Shown here: piece by piece, positions 41,924 to 50,809 of the stretch
Numbering within the stretch: the first letter of the stretch is position 1
Layout: each line of letters opens with the position of its first letter
Origin: Actibacterium naphthalenivorans
GTDB lineage: Bacteria; Pseudomonadota; Alphaproteobacteria; Rhodobacterales; Rhodobacteraceae
DNA length: 64,000 bases
Reading direction: 5' to 3'
Assembly (NCBI RefSeq): GCF_014196965.1
Contig: NZ_JACIEQ010000001.1
Location: 930,001-994,000 of the forward strand
Notes under the pieces: generated by a model
The model's input: the letters and a program-made list of their open reading frames with translations, nothing else
Database searches by the model: none
What the model was told of the DNA's origin: nothing
Program-made: the position numbers and the translations under genes

Positions 41924-43891
41924 ATGACCGAGATGCAGAAAGACCGCCCATGGCTGTTCCGCACCTATGCGGGCCATTCCACCGCCCGGGCCTCCAACGC
42001 GCTGTACCGGGGCAATCTGGCAAAGGGCCAGACCGGCCTCTCCGTGGCGTTCGACCTGCCCACGCAGACCGGCTATGACAGCGACCATGAACTGGCGCGG
42101 GGCGAGGTCGGCAAGGTCGGCGTTCCGGTCGGCCATCTGGGCGACATGCGGATGCTGTTTCAGGATATCCCGCTGGAACAGATGAACACCTCGATGACGA
42201 TCAACGCCACCGCGCCCTGGCTGCTCTCGCTCTACATCGCCGCGGCCGAGGAACAGGGCGCCGACATCAGCAAGCTGCAGGGCACCGTGCAGAATGACAT
42301 CATCAAGGAATACCTGAGCCGCGGCACCTATATCTGCCCGCCCAAGCCCAGCCTGCGGATGATCACCGACGTGGCCGCCTATACCCGCGAACACCTGCCC
42401 AAGTGGAACCCGATGAACGTGTGTTCCTATCACCTGCAAGAGGCCGGCGCGACGCCCGAGCAGGAACTGGCCTTCGCGCTGGCCACCGCCACCGCCGTGC
42501 TGGACGATCTGAAGGGCAAGGTCAGCGACGAGGATTTTCCCGGCATGGTCGGGCGCATCTCTTTCTTCGTGAACGCGGGCGTCCGCTTTGTCACCGAGAT
42601 GTGCAAGATGCGCGCCTTTGTCGAACTGTGGGATGAGATCTGCCTGGAGCGTTACGGCGTGGCCGACCCGAAATTCCGCCGTTTCCGCTATGGCGTTCAG
42701 GTCAACAGCCTGGGGCTGACCGAACAGCAGCCAGAGAATAACGTCTACCGCATCCTGATCGAAATGCTCGCCGTGACGCTTTCGAAAAACGCCCGCGCCC
42801 GCGCGGTGCAACTGCCGGCCTGGAACGAGGCGCTCGGCCTGCCGCGCCCGTGGGATCAGCAATGGTCGCTGCGGATGCAGCAGATTCTGGCCTATGAATC
42901 CGATCTTCTGGAATATGACGATCTGTTCGACGGCAACCCCGCCGTCACCCGCAAGGTCGAGGCGCTGAAAGACGGCGCGCGGGCCGAACTGGCCCAGATC
43001 GACAGTATGGGCGGCGCGGTGGCGGCCATCGACTATATGAAATCCCGGCTGGTCGAAAGCAACGCCGAGCGTATCGCCCGGATCGAGGGCGGCGACACCG
43101 TGGTCGTCGGCGTGAATCGCTGGACAGAGGCCGAGCCCAGCCCCCTGACCGCCGGGGAAGAGGCGATCATGGTCGCCGATCCCGAGGCGGAGGCCGATCA
43201 GATCGCCCGCCTGACCGCCTGGCGCGCAAGCCGCGATGAAACCGCCGTGCAGGCCGCACTGGACAAGGTGCGCACGGCGGCGGCAAGCGGCACCAACATC
43301 ATGCCGCCCTCGATCGAGGCGGCAAAGGCCGGGGCCACGACCGGCGAATGGGGTGACATGGTGCGCGCCGCCTTCGGCCAGTATCGCGGCCCCACCGGCG
43401 TATCGAAAAACCCCTCCAACCGCACCGAAGGGCTGGAGCAGATCCGCGCCCAGGTTGATGCTGTGTCAGACAAGCTGGGCCGGCGGCTGAAGTTTCTGGT
43501 CGGCAAGCCCGGCCTCGACGGCCATTCCAACGGGGCCGAACAGATCGCCGCCCGCGCGCGTGACTGCGGCATGGATATCTCTTACGAAGGCATCCGCCTG
43601 ACGCCCGGGGAAATCGTGCGCGCCGCCAAGGCGGAAGAGGTGCATGTTGTGGGCCTTTCGATCCTGTCGGGCAGCCATATCCCGCTGATCGAGGATCTGA
43701 TGGGCCGGATGCAGACCGAGGGGCTGGGCCACATCCCCGTGGTCGTCGGCGGCATCATCCCCGAGGAAGACGCCCGCCGACTGGCGGCCATGGGCGTGGC
43801 GCGGGTCTACACCCCCAAGGATTTCGAGTTGAACCGGATCATGTTCGATATCGTCGGGCTGGTCGACCCCGGCGCCGCCGCAGCCGAGTAA
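41924..43891 (+). CDS. ecm: Ethylmalonyl-CoA mutase (B12-dependent, MeaA type)
   Basis: The product is 655 residues. The N-terminal catalytic barrel has RPWLFRTYAGHSTARASNALYR and GLSVAFDLPTQTGYDSDH, which bind the CoA ester. The C-terminal cobalamin domain (about 520-650) has the base-off motif DGHSNG and the loops VVGLSILSGSHI and VVGGIIPEEDA. It isomerises (2R)-ethylmalonyl-CoA to methylsuccinyl-CoA. The sequence is of the short MeaA/Ecm class, not the longer methylmalonyl-CoA mutase. Divergent pairing with ccr fixes the assignment. Confidence 0.96.
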   Translation: MTEMQKDRPWLFRTYAGHSTARASNALYRGNLAKGQTGLSVAFDLPTQTGYDSDHELARGEVGKVGVPVGHLGDMRMLFQDIPLEQMNTSMTINATAPWLLSLYIAAAEEQGADISKLQGTVQNDIIKEYLSRGTYICPPKPSLRMITDVAAYTREHLPKWNPMNVCSYHLQEAGATPEQELAFALATATAVLDDLKGKVSDEDFPGMVGRISFFVNAGVRFVTEMCKMRAFVELWDEICLERYGVADPKFRRFRYGVQVNSLGLTEQQPENNVYRILIEMLAVTLSKNARARAVQLPAWNEALGLPRPWDQQWSLRMQQILAYESDLLEYDDLFDGNPAVTRKVEALKDGARAELAQIDSMGGAVAAIDYMKSRLVESNAERIARIEGGDTVVVGVNRWTEAEPSPLTAGEEAIMVADPEAEADQIARLTAWRASRDETAVQAALDKVRTAAASGTNIMPPSIEAAKAGATTGEWGDMVRAAFGQYRGPTGVSKNPSNRTEGLEQIRAQVDAVSDKLGRRLKFLVGKPGLDGHSNGAEQIAARARDCGMDISYEGIRLTPGEIVRAAKAEEVHVVGLSILSGSHIPLIEDLMGRMQTEGLGHIPVVVGGIIPEEDARRLAAMGVARVYTPKDFELNRIMFDIVGLVDPGAAAAE

Positions 43892-43979
43892 GTACAGGCC
43901 CCGCCACGGATTTTAACGGATTTTCATTGCGAAACCGCCGTTTTTCCTGTCTTTTGCGGGATAAATTGGGGAGTACGCA

Positions 43980-44303
43980 ATGAACACCGACCTGAACACG
44001 ATGTCGCGCGAAGATCTGCTGGCGCTGCGCAGCCGGATCGACAAGGCGCTGGATCGGCTGGCCGTAGAGGAAAAGAAGAAAGCGCTCGAGGCCGTCAAGC
44101 AAGCCGCCAAGACCCATGGCTTCACGCTGGACGAGTTGATGCCGCTTGTCGATGGCGCCAAGCCCGCCAAAAAGACCAAGCTGCCGGCGAAATACCGCAA
44201 CCCCGAAAACCCCAGCCAGACCTGGAGCGGCAAGGGGCGCCCGCCCGGCTGGATGAAGGAAGCGCTCGAGAACGGAACACCGCTGAGCGATCTGGCGATC
44301 TGA
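43980..44303 (+). CDS. H-NS family nucleoid protein (HvrA-like)
   Basis: The product is 107 residues. Residues 1-60 form a coiled-coil oligomerisation region (MSREDLLALRSRIDKAL...EEKKKALEAV). The C-terminal DNA-binding motif is YRNPENPSQTWSGKGRPPGW, the classical H-NS/HvrA/Spb pattern. HvrA in Rhodobacter capsulatus regulates photosynthesis and nitrogen-fixation genes; in this genome it is probably a general AT-DNA binder. GGGGAG precedes the ATG. A clear promoter cannot be named in the 88-base gap upstream. Confidence 0.9.
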   Translation: MNTDLNTMSREDLLALRSRIDKALDRLAVEEKKKALEAVKQAAKTHGFTLDELMPLVDGAKPAKKTKLPAKYRNPENPSQTWSGKGRPPGWMKEALENGTPLSDLAI

Positions 44304-44312
44304 GGGTCCACG

Positions 44313-45017
44313 ATGACCATCCACATCGGCGCGAAACCCGGCGACATCGCCGAAACCGTCCTTTTGCCCGGCGATCCTTATCGTGCGAAATGGGCGGCCG
44401 AGACGTTTCTGGAAAACCCTGTCTGCGTGAACCAGGTGCGCGGGATGCTGGGTTTCACCGGCACGTGGAAGGGAAACCGGGTCACGATCCACGGCTCGGG
44501 CATGGGCATGCCGTCGCTCTCGATTTACGCCAACGAGCTGATCGCCGAGTATAACGCGCAAACCCTGATCCGCATCGGCTCCTGCGGGGCGATGCAGGAA
44601 ACCGTGAAACTGCGCGACGTGATCCTCGCGATGACCTCGTCCAGCCTCTCCACCCCGTCGAGCGGCATTTTCAGAGAGCTGAACTTTGCCCCCTGCGCCG
44701 ATTACGGGCTGCTGCGCGCGGCGGCGGATGCGGCGGCGGCCAAAGGCGTTACCACCCATGTCGGCGGCATCTATTCATCAGACGTTTTCTACGATGAACG
44801 CCCCGATCTGAACGAACAGATGGTCCGCCACGGCATTCTGGGGGTCGAGATGGAGGCGGCGGAACTGTACAATCTCGCCGCCCGCCATGGCCGCCGGGCG
44901 CTGGCGGTGCTCACCGTATCGGACCACCTGCTGACACATCAGGCGCTGCCGTCCGAAGATCGCGAAACCGGCTTCGGCGCCATGGTCGAAATCGCGCTTC
45001 AGGCCGCCTTCGCCTGA
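44313..45017 (+). CDS. deoD: Purine-nucleoside phosphorylase
   Basis: The product is 234 residues of the hexameric PNP family. [14 protein letters not shown] binds phosphate, [12 protein letters not shown] and [10 protein letters not shown] follow, and [13 protein letters not shown] with the catalytic Asp in VSDHLLTH is near residue 204. It phosphorolyses purine (deoxy)nucleosides to base and ribose-1-phosphate. The nucleoside-type BMP importer elsewhere in the window could supply its substrate. It starts nine bases after the H-NS-like gene. Confidence 0.95.
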   Translation: MTIHIGAKPGDIAETVLLPGDPYRAKWAAETFLENPVCVNQVRGMLGFTGTWKGNRVTIHGSGMGMPSLSIYANELIAEYNAQTLIRIGSCGAMQETVKLRDVILAMTSSSLSTPSSGIFRELNFAPCADYGLLRAAADAAAAKGVTTHVGGIYSSDVFYDERPDLNEQMVRHGILGVEMEAAELYNLAARHGRRALAVLTVSDHLLTHQALPSEDRETGFGAMVEIALQAAFA

Positions 45018-45034
45018 CCTTGGGAGAGACGAAC

Positions 45035-46018
45035 ATGCAAAAACGCAGACTTGGCGCCACCGGTCCCGAGGCCAGCGCCATCGGCCTGGGCTGCATGAGC
45101 TTTGCCGGCTTCTTCGGCAGCACCGACGAAGACGCCAGCATGGCCTGTATGCAAGCCGCCGTCGACGCCGGGATCGACTTTTTCGATACCGCCAATATCT
45201 ATGGCATGGGTCGCTCGGAAAACGTGGTCGGCCGGTTCCTGACGGAAAGCAAGGCCCGGGTCACCATCGCCACCAAGGTCGGCATCGTCCCCGGCCCGCC
45301 GCGCCGGTTTGACAATTCCGCCGATTACATCCGCTCGGAACTCGAAGCTTCGTTGAAGCGGCTGGGCCGCGACCATGTGGAGCTTTACTATATCCACCGG
45401 CGCGAGGCGGAGCGGCCGGTCGAAGAAGTGGTGGAAACCCTGGCTACGCTGATCGGCGAAGGGCTGATCGGTGGCTACGGCCTGTCGGAGGTTGCCCCCT
45501 CTACCGTGCGGCGGGCCCATGCGGTGCACCCCTGCATGGCGGTGCAGAACGAATATTCGCTGTGGTCCCGCCAGCCCGAACTGGGCCTGCTCCAGACCTG
45601 CCGGGAGCTTGGCGTAGCCTTTATCCCCTTCTCACCGCTGGCGCGCGGCATGCTGGGCGAGGTGCCGCTGGACCCCGAACAGATGGAGCCGAAGGACTGG
45701 CGCCGCACCAACCCGCGGTTCACCCAGCCGAACTACGGCTACAACCTTGCCGCCGTCGACGGGTTCCGCCGCTTTTGCCGGGATCGCGGCTGGGCGGTCT
45801 CCGCCGCGGCGCTGGCCTGGGTGCTGGACAAGGGCGAACACCTGATCCCGATCCCCGGCACGCGCAGCGCCGCGCATCTGCGCGAATGGCTGGGTGCGTA
45901 CGACATTGCCCTCACCGAAGATGATCGCGCCGAAATCGAGCGGCTGCTGCCCGCCGGCTTTGCCCATGGCGATCGCTACAGCGACGCACAAATCATCGGG
46001 GTGGAACGATATTGCTAG
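45035..46018 (+). CDS. Aldo/keto reductase
   Basis: The product is 327 residues. The AKR tetrad is visible: Asp and Tyr in FFDTANIYGMGRSE, Lys in IATKVGIV and His in LYYIHRRE. PIPGTRSAAHLREWLGA is the C-terminal NADPH-binding block. It resembles the AKR13/YakC group of soluble reductases acting on aldehydes. The ATG at 45035 has GGGAGAG seven bases upstream; a TTG at 45020 is rejected. It follows deoD by 17 bases and is probably co-transcribed. Confidence 0.9.
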   Translation: MQKRRLGATGPEASAIGLGCMSFAGFFGSTDEDASMACMQAAVDAGIDFFDTANIYGMGRSENVVGRFLTESKARVTIATKVGIVPGPPRRFDNSADYIRSELEASLKRLGRDHVELYYIHRREAERPVEEVVETLATLIGEGLIGGYGLSEVAPSTVRRAHAVHPCMAVQNEYSLWSRQPELGLLQTCRELGVAFIPFSPLARGMLGEVPLDPEQMEPKDWRRTNPRFTQPNYGYNLAAVDGFRRFCRDRGWAVSAAALAWVLDKGEHLIPIPGTRSAAHLREWLGAYDIALTEDDRAEIERLLPAGFAHGDRYSDAQIIGVERYC

Positions 46019-46064
46019 GCCCGGCGCGCCAGACCGGGCGCCTGTATTTCAGAAGGGATTTGAA

Positions 46065-46514
46065 ATGACGTTTTTTAGATCTGCCTGCCTGATGGCACTG
46101 ATGGCCCTTGGCACCCCGGTTCTGGCCCAGAGCGATGAATGGGGCAACCTGGGCGCGCTGATCGGCAGCACGCTGGGCCCCTATACCGGCGACGGCGGTG
46201 CCGTCTGGCTGCCCGACAGTGCCGACAGCGCCCGCGCGACCGAAGCCATCGCACTGCTGTATCAATCCAGCCCGACCGGCGGCAATGCAATCCAGCTGAC
46301 CACCGGCTATTTCCGCAAGGGCGCAAACGGCTTTGCCTTCGTCGGCCCGTTGCAGGGGCTGTTCGGGATGGAGCCGCAAGATCCCCGCTTCTTTCCCGAC
46401 CGGATCGAGGTAACGACCCTGACCCTCGGACCCGACGATCCCCGGTGCTGCCCGACCAAACTGATCCGCTGGTCGATCGACCGCGCCACCCTGCGGGCCA
46501 CGCAACTCCCCTGA
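46065..46514 (+). CDS. Secreted hypothetical protein
   Basis: The product is 149 residues with a signal peptide (FFRSACLMALMALGTPVLAQ). The mature part has no motif I recognise. It contains GGNAIQLTTGYFRKGANGFAFVGPL and a paired-cysteine DDPRCCPTKLIRWSID near the C-terminus. Such small periplasmic proteins are frequent in this lineage. AGAAGGG precedes the ATG at about nine bases. It follows the aldo/keto reductase by 46 bases and converges on the ZIP gene. Confidence 0.65.
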   Translation: MTFFRSACLMALMALGTPVLAQSDEWGNLGALIGSTLGPYTGDGGAVWLPDSADSARATEAIALLYQSSPTGGNAIQLTTGYFRKGANGFAFVGPLQGLFGMEPQDPRFFPDRIEVTTLTLGPDDPRCCPTKLIRWSIDRATLRATQLP

Positions 46515-46526
46515 TGCCGCTGCGGC

Positions 46527-47246
46527 CTAGGTCACGTAAAGCTCTCCGGCGAGGCCCACCATGAACCCCGCGACCGCGCCGAGCGGCGGCGCCCAGTGCC
46601 GTTCCAGCTTGGCCTGCGGCGCGATGTCGGCGAAGGTGAGGTAAAGAATGCCGCCACCCGCGAACAGCATGATGCCGCCCAGCAATCGTGGCATGGCAAA
46701 CAGCACCTCTTCGCCCAGCAACGCGGCGGCCGGGCCAAGCAGGGCAAGCGCGGCGAAAAAGCCGATCAGACGCCGGGCAGACAGTCCATAGCCGGATTTC
46801 AGCTCACGGTAGGCGTTGAACGCCTCGGGCAGGTTTTGCAGCGCGATCAGCAGCGCCAGCAGCCGCGCCGTGGCCGCATCGCTGACCAGCATCGCGCCAA
46901 GGGCCATCGCCTCGGGCACGAAATCCAGCACCATCGCCAGAAGCTGCGCCCCCGATCCACCGTGTTCATGCAACCGGCGATCGAACAGAAAGAACACGAA
47001 ACCGCCCGCGCCGAACAGCGCCAGCGCGGCCGGTGACGGCAGCCGTGCCGCCCCTTCCGGCACCAACACCAGCGCCACTGCCGAAAGCAGAACGCCGCCG
47101 CCAAAGGCGACGACGCTATGCCGGAACTCGCGCTCCATCCAGCCGGGCCGGAAATTCTCGAAGGCCGCGATGATGCCCCCGACCGGTATGGCGGCCCCCG
47201 CTATCGACGACAGCAACAGCGCGCCGACCAGGCTCTCGGGCAGCAC
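46527..47246 (-). CDS. ZIP-type metal permease
   Basis: The product is 239 residues with about eight helices. The two metal-binding helices read LDFVPEAMALGAM and LQNLPEAFNAYREL. In ZupT-like transporters the first is HNFPEG, so the histidine is Asp here; the Gln-Asn of the second is like bacterial BbZIP. It probably transports a divalent metal. The start is GTG at 47246, 12 bases after the sdhB stop, so it is likely on the sdh transcript. Its place there may serve iron or zinc supply, which is speculative. Confidence 0.75.
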   Translation of the reverse strand: MLPESLVGALLLSSIAGAAIPVGGIIAAFENFRPGWMEREFRHSVVAFGGGVLLSAVALVLVPEGAARLPSPAALALFGAGGFVFFLFDRRLHEHGGSGAQLLAMVLDFVPEAMALGAMLVSDAATARLLALLIALQNLPEAFNAYRELKSGYGLSARRLIGFFAALALLGPAAALLGEEVLFAMPRLLGGIMLFAGGGILYLTFADIAPQAKLERHWAPPLGAVAGFMVGLAGELYVT

Positions 47247-47258
47247 GCGCGGCGCCCG

Positions 47259-48038
47259 TCAGACCGCGCGCTCGACCATCATCTTCTTGATCTCGGCAAT
47301 CGCCTTGGCCGGGTTCAGCCCCTTGGGGCAGGTCTTGGCGCAGTTCATGATCGTGTGGCAACGGTAGAGCTTGAACGGATCTTCCAGATCATCCAGACGC
47401 TCGGGCGTGGCTTCGTCGCGGCTGTCGATGATCCAGCGATAGGCATGCAACAGCGCGGCGGGGCCAAGATAGCGGTCGCCGTTCCACCAGTAGCTGGGGC
47501 AGGAGGTCGAGCAGGAGGCGCACATCACGCATTCATAAAGCCCGTCGAGCTTCTTGCGGTCCTCGATCGACTGGCGCCACTCTTTCTGCGGGCGGTTTGT
47601 CTTGGTTTCCAGCCAGGGCATGATGCTGGCATGCTGGGCGTAGAAATGGGTGAGATCGGGGATCAGATCCTTGACCACCGGCATATGCGGCAGCGGATAG
47701 ATCTTCACATCGCCCTTCACCTCATCCATGCCATAGATGCAGGCCAGCGTGTTGATCCCGTCGATATTCATCGCGCAGGATCCACAGATGCCCTCGCGGC
47801 ACGAGCGGCGGAAGGTCAGCGTCGGGTCGATCTCGTTCTTGATCTTGATCAGCGCGTCCAGGATCATCGGGCCGCAGCTATCCATATCCACGAAATACGT
47901 GTCTACCTGCGGGTTCTGCCCGTCATCGGGGTTCCAGCGGTAAATCTGGAACTTCCGCACATTGGTCGCGCCTTCGGGCTTGGGCCAGGTCTTCCCGGTC
48001 TTGATCTTGGAATTCTTCGGAAGCGTGAATTGAACCAT
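47259..48038 (-). CDS. sdhB: Succinate dehydrogenase iron-sulfur subunit
   Basis: The product is 259 residues. The [2Fe-2S] cysteines are in [15 protein letters not shown], and the [4Fe-4S] and [3Fe-4S] cysteines in [16 protein letters not shown] and [15 protein letters not shown]. It passes electrons from FAD in SdhA to ubiquinone in the membrane part. GGAGAC precedes the ATG. It lies 12 bases after sdhA. The ZIP-type permease gene follows. Confidence 0.98.
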   Translation of the reverse strand: MVQFTLPKNSKIKTGKTWPKPEGATNVRKFQIYRWNPDDGQNPQVDTYFVDMDSCGPMILDALIKIKNEIDPTLTFRRSCREGICGSCAMNIDGINTLACIYGMDEVKGDVKIYPLPHMPVVKDLIPDLTHFYAQHASIMPWLETKTNRPQKEWRQSIEDRKKLDGLYECVMCASCSTSCPSYWWNGDRYLGPAALLHAYRWIIDSRDEATPERLDDLEDPFKLYRCHTIMNCAKTCPKGLNPAKAIAEIKKMMVERAV

Positions 48039-48050
48039 CGTTCCGTCTCC

Positions 48051-49856
48051 TTAATAAATCCGCGCCTTGGGCGCGATTTTCTTCAGATCAATCCCACCTT
48101 CATCCTGCGTGGTCAGAGGATCAAGGTGAACCGGGCGATAATCGAGCTGTACCGTATTGCCTTCGATCCGGGCCAGCGAATGCTTGCGCCAGTTGGCATC
48201 GTCGCGATCGGGGTAATCCTCATGCGCATGGGCGCCGCGGCTTTCCTTGCGCGCCTCGGCCCCGACGATGGTGGCCAGCGCGTTGGGCATCAGGTTGGTC
48301 AGCTCCAGCGTTTCCATCAGATCGCTGTTCCAGACCAGGCTGCGGTCGGAAACCTTGATGTCGGCCATCTTGGCGGCGACGGCCTGCATCTTCCCGACGC
48401 CCTCGGCCAGCGATTTGTCGGTGCGGAACACGGCGGCGTCGGCCTGCATCGTCTTTTGCATCTCGAGCCGCAGATCGGCGGTCGGGATCGAGCCGTTGGC
48501 GTTGCGCAGCGTATCGAACCGGTCCAGCGCCTTGTCGATCGAGGCCTGGTTCAGCACCGGGTTCTCGGCTTCCGGATCCACCACCTTGGCGGCACGGATT
48601 GCGGCGGCGCGACCGAACACCACCAGATCGATCAGCGAGTTCGAGCCCAGCCGGTTCGCCCCATGCACCGAGGCGCAGCCCGCCTCGCCCACGGCCATCA
48701 GGCCCGGCGCGATGGCGTCCGGGTTGTCGGCGGTCGGGTTCAGAACCTCGCCCCAATAGTTGGTGGGGATGCCGCCCATGTTGTAATGCACGGTCGGCAG
48801 GATCGGGATCGGTTCCTTGGTCACATCCACCCCGGCGAAGATCCGGGCGCTTTCCGAAATGCCGGGCAGGCGTTCGGCCAGCGCTTCGGGCGGCAGGTGG
48901 TTCAGGTGCAGGTGCATATGGTCCTTCTCGGGGCCCACACCGCGCCCTTCGCGGATTTCCATGGTGATGCAGCGGCTGACCACATCGCGCGACGCCAGAT
49001 CCTTGTAGGTCGGCGCGTAGCGTTCCATGAACCGCTCGCCTTCGGAGTTGGTCAGATATCCGCCCTCGCCGCGCGCGCCTTCGGTGATCAGGCAGCCCGA
49101 ACCGTAGATGCCGGTGGGGTGGAACTGCACGAATTCCATGTCCTGCAGCGCCAGCCCGGCCCGCGCGGCCATGCCGCCACCGTCGCCGGTGCAGGTATGG
49201 GCCGAGGTGGCGCTGAAATAGGCGCGGCCATAGCCGCCGGTGGCCAGCACGACCATCTTGGCGTTGAACACATGGATCGTGCCATCATCCAGCTTCCAGC
49301 AGACAACGCCCTGACACTGCCCGTCTTCCGACATGATCAGGTCGATGGCGAAATATTCGATGTAGAACTCGGCGTTGTTCTTCAGCGACTGGCCATAGAG
49401 CGTGTGCAGAATGGCGTGGCCGGTGCGGTCGGCCGCCGCGCAGGTACGCTGCACCGGGGGGCCTTCGCCGAATTCGGTGGTATGGCCGCCAAAGGGGCGC
49501 TGATAGATCTTGCCCTCTTCGGTGCGGCTGAACGGAACGCCGTAATGCTCCAGCTCATACACGGCCTTGGGCGCCTCGCGCGCCAGATATTCCATCGCGT
49601 CGGTATCGCCCAGCCAGTCCGAACCCTTGACCGTGTCATACATGTGCCACTGCCAGTTGTCGGGGCCCATGTTGCTCAGCGATGCGGCGATACCGCCCTG
49701 GGCGGCAACCGTGTGCGACCGTGTCGGGAAAACCTTGGTCACACAGGCGGTGCGCAGCCCCTGCTCGGCCATGCCCAGCGTGGCGCGCAGGCCGGAGCCG
49801 CCCGCACCAACGACCACGACGTCATAGGTATGCGTCTCGTATTCGTATGCAGCCAT
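48051..49856 (-). CDS. sdhA: Succinate dehydrogenase flavoprotein subunit
   Basis: The product is 601 residues. [21 protein letters not shown] binds FAD, and [16 protein letters not shown] contains the histidine that holds FAD covalently. The active-site region is [25 protein letters not shown] with the catalytic arginine. Oxidation of succinate to fumarate links the TCA cycle to respiration. AAGGAG lies upstream of the ATG at about 11 bases. The order sdhC-D-A-B is standard. Confidence 0.98.
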   Translation of the reverse strand: MAAYEYETHTYDVVVVGAGGSGLRATLGMAEQGLRTACVTKVFPTRSHTVAAQGGIAASLSNMGPDNWQWHMYDTVKGSDWLGDTDAMEYLAREAPKAVYELEHYGVPFSRTEEGKIYQRPFGGHTTEFGEGPPVQRTCAAADRTGHAILHTLYGQSLKNNAEFYIEYFAIDLIMSEDGQCQGVVCWKLDDGTIHVFNAKMVVLATGGYGRAYFSATSAHTCTGDGGGMAARAGLALQDMEFVQFHPTGIYGSGCLITEGARGEGGYLTNSEGERFMERYAPTYKDLASRDVVSRCITMEIREGRGVGPEKDHMHLHLNHLPPEALAERLPGISESARIFAGVDVTKEPIPILPTVHYNMGGIPTNYWGEVLNPTADNPDAIAPGLMAVGEAGCASVHGANRLGSNSLIDLVVFGRAAAIRAAKVVDPEAENPVLNQASIDKALDRFDTLRNANGSIPTADLRLEMQKTMQADAAVFRTDKSLAEGVGKMQAVAAKMADIKVSDRSLVWNSDLMETLELTNLMPNALATIVGAEARKESRGAHAHEDYPDRDDANWRKHSLARIEGNTVQLDYRPVHLDPLTTQDEGGIDLKKIAPKARIY

Positions 49857-49871
49857 GTTTTTCGGTGCTCC

Positions 49872-50243
49872 TTAAAGCGCGATACGGGCGATGGCGAACA
49901 CGCCCGTCGCCGCCGCCGCGTAGCTCAGGCAGGTCATCGCAATGATCAGGATCTTGCGGGTCAGCCCGTCGGTGTAATCTTCGATCGGCGACTGCACCCC
50001 GTTCTTGAAATGCACGAAGCCCACCACGATGGTCAGCGCCGCCACGATCGCCGGGAAGGGATGTTCGAAATAGGCGATCACCTCTTCATAGGGCTTGCCC
50101 AGCATCGGCCCGAAGGTGAAGACGAACAGCGGCACCAGGATCAGCAGCGCCACGGAGCTGACGGTCATGCCCCACATGTGATGCGCCCCGGAATGGGCCG
50201 CACCCATGCCCACGGCGCGTTTGCGATCGGTCAGAAATGCCAT
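49872..50243 (-). CDS. sdhD: Succinate dehydrogenase membrane anchor subunit D
   Basis: The product is 123 residues with three transmembrane helices. GSGAHHMWGMTVSS is not present as such, but the related AHSGAHHMWGMTVSSVAL near residue 16 includes the haem-side histidines, and GVQSPIEDYT follows helix 2. It anchors SdhAB with SdhC and helps form the quinone site. GGAGGG precedes the ATG. It follows sdhC by 13 bases. Confidence 0.94.
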   Translation of the reverse strand: MAFLTDRKRAVGMGAAHSGAHHMWGMTVSSVALLILVPLFVFTFGPMLGKPYEEVIAYFEHPFPAIVAALTIVVGFVHFKNGVQSPIEDYTDGLTRKILIIAMTCLSYAAAATGVFAIARIAL

Positions 50244-50256
50244 CCCGCTTCCCTCC

Positions 50257-50640
50257 TCAAATCACGATAACGGTAAGGATCGTCAGAACGACAGACCCGA
50301 TGATGGCAGCCCAGCCCAGCTTCATCGCGACAGGCAGCTCCAGGCCGCGGCCCGTATCCCAGATCAGATGCCGGACACCGGCCAGCGCGTGATACCACAG
50401 CGCCCAGACCGATCCGAACATCACCAGATCGCCCAGCCAGGATGTGATGATACCATCGGCGAACGCGAAATATTCCGGCCCGCTCGCCGCCGCCAGGAAC
50501 CACCACACGACCAGGATCGCGCCCACAAGCAGCGCATTGCCGGTGATCCGTGTCAGGATCGAGGTGATGGAGGTAAGCTGCGGCCGGTAAATCTGAAGGT
50601 GGGGGGAAAGCGGCCGGTTCCCCCGGTTCACGTCTGCCAT
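50257..50640 (-). CDS. sdhC: Succinate dehydrogenase cytochrome b556 subunit
   Basis: The product is 127 residues. RPLSPHLQIYRPQLTSITS and the first-helix segment SILTRITGNALL are the SdhC signature; the haem-ligand histidine is in YHALAGVRHLIWD near residue 90. It binds haem b and ubiquinone. It is the first gene of sdhCDAB. The 169-base region upstream carries the 35-bp GTGATCAC palindrome. AGAAGG lies eight bases before the ATG. Confidence 0.96.
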   Translation of the reverse strand: MADVNRGNRPLSPHLQIYRPQLTSITSILTRITGNALLVGAILVVWWFLAAASGPEYFAFADGIITSWLGDLVMFGSVWALWYHALAGVRHLIWDTGRGLELPVAMKLGWAAIIGSVVLTILTVIVI

Positions 50641-50708
50641 GATTGGACCTTCTTTCTGTCTGGTAGCTTGGGTGTGGTGTTACCGATTTTTTCCGTCGAG
50701 TCACGGCT

Positions 50709-50722
50709 CGTTAGCGCTGAAC
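50709..50722. promoter_or_regulatory. LacI-like site upstream of sdhC
   Basis: CGTTAGCGCTGAAC is an imperfect palindrome centred on CG, close to the TGTTAGCGCTAACA type bound by many LacI-family regulators (10 of 14). Related cores occur before mdh and sucC. Confidence 0.4.
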
Positions 50723-50759
50723 ATGCGGAATTTCAGCTTCCCGACGCGAAAAGTGCCGC

Positions 50760-50794
50760 TTTGTGATCACGCAAATTGCTTGCGTGATCACAAA
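50760..50794. promoter_or_regulatory. 35-bp palindrome with two GTGATCAC cores upstream of sdhC
   Basis: TTTGTGATCACGCAA (50760-50774) and its exact reverse complement (50780-50794) flank ATTGC. Each arm contains the self-complementary GTGATCAC, and the two cores are 21 bases apart centre to centre. It lies 120 bases before sdhC and 16 bases after the mch stop. There is no U-tract, so an operator is more likely than a terminator. The same pair and spacing precede sucC. Confidence 0.7.
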
Positions 50795-50809
50795 AACCCC
50801 CACCCTGGC

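Noticed and set aside
47118-50270. A 1050-codon open frame on the plus strand across the sdh genes
   Set aside because: It is antisense to sdhB, sdhA and sdhD, whose protein families are certain. High GC with GC-rich third positions keeps the opposite frame open. The translation is Arg/His/Gln-rich and low in complexity.
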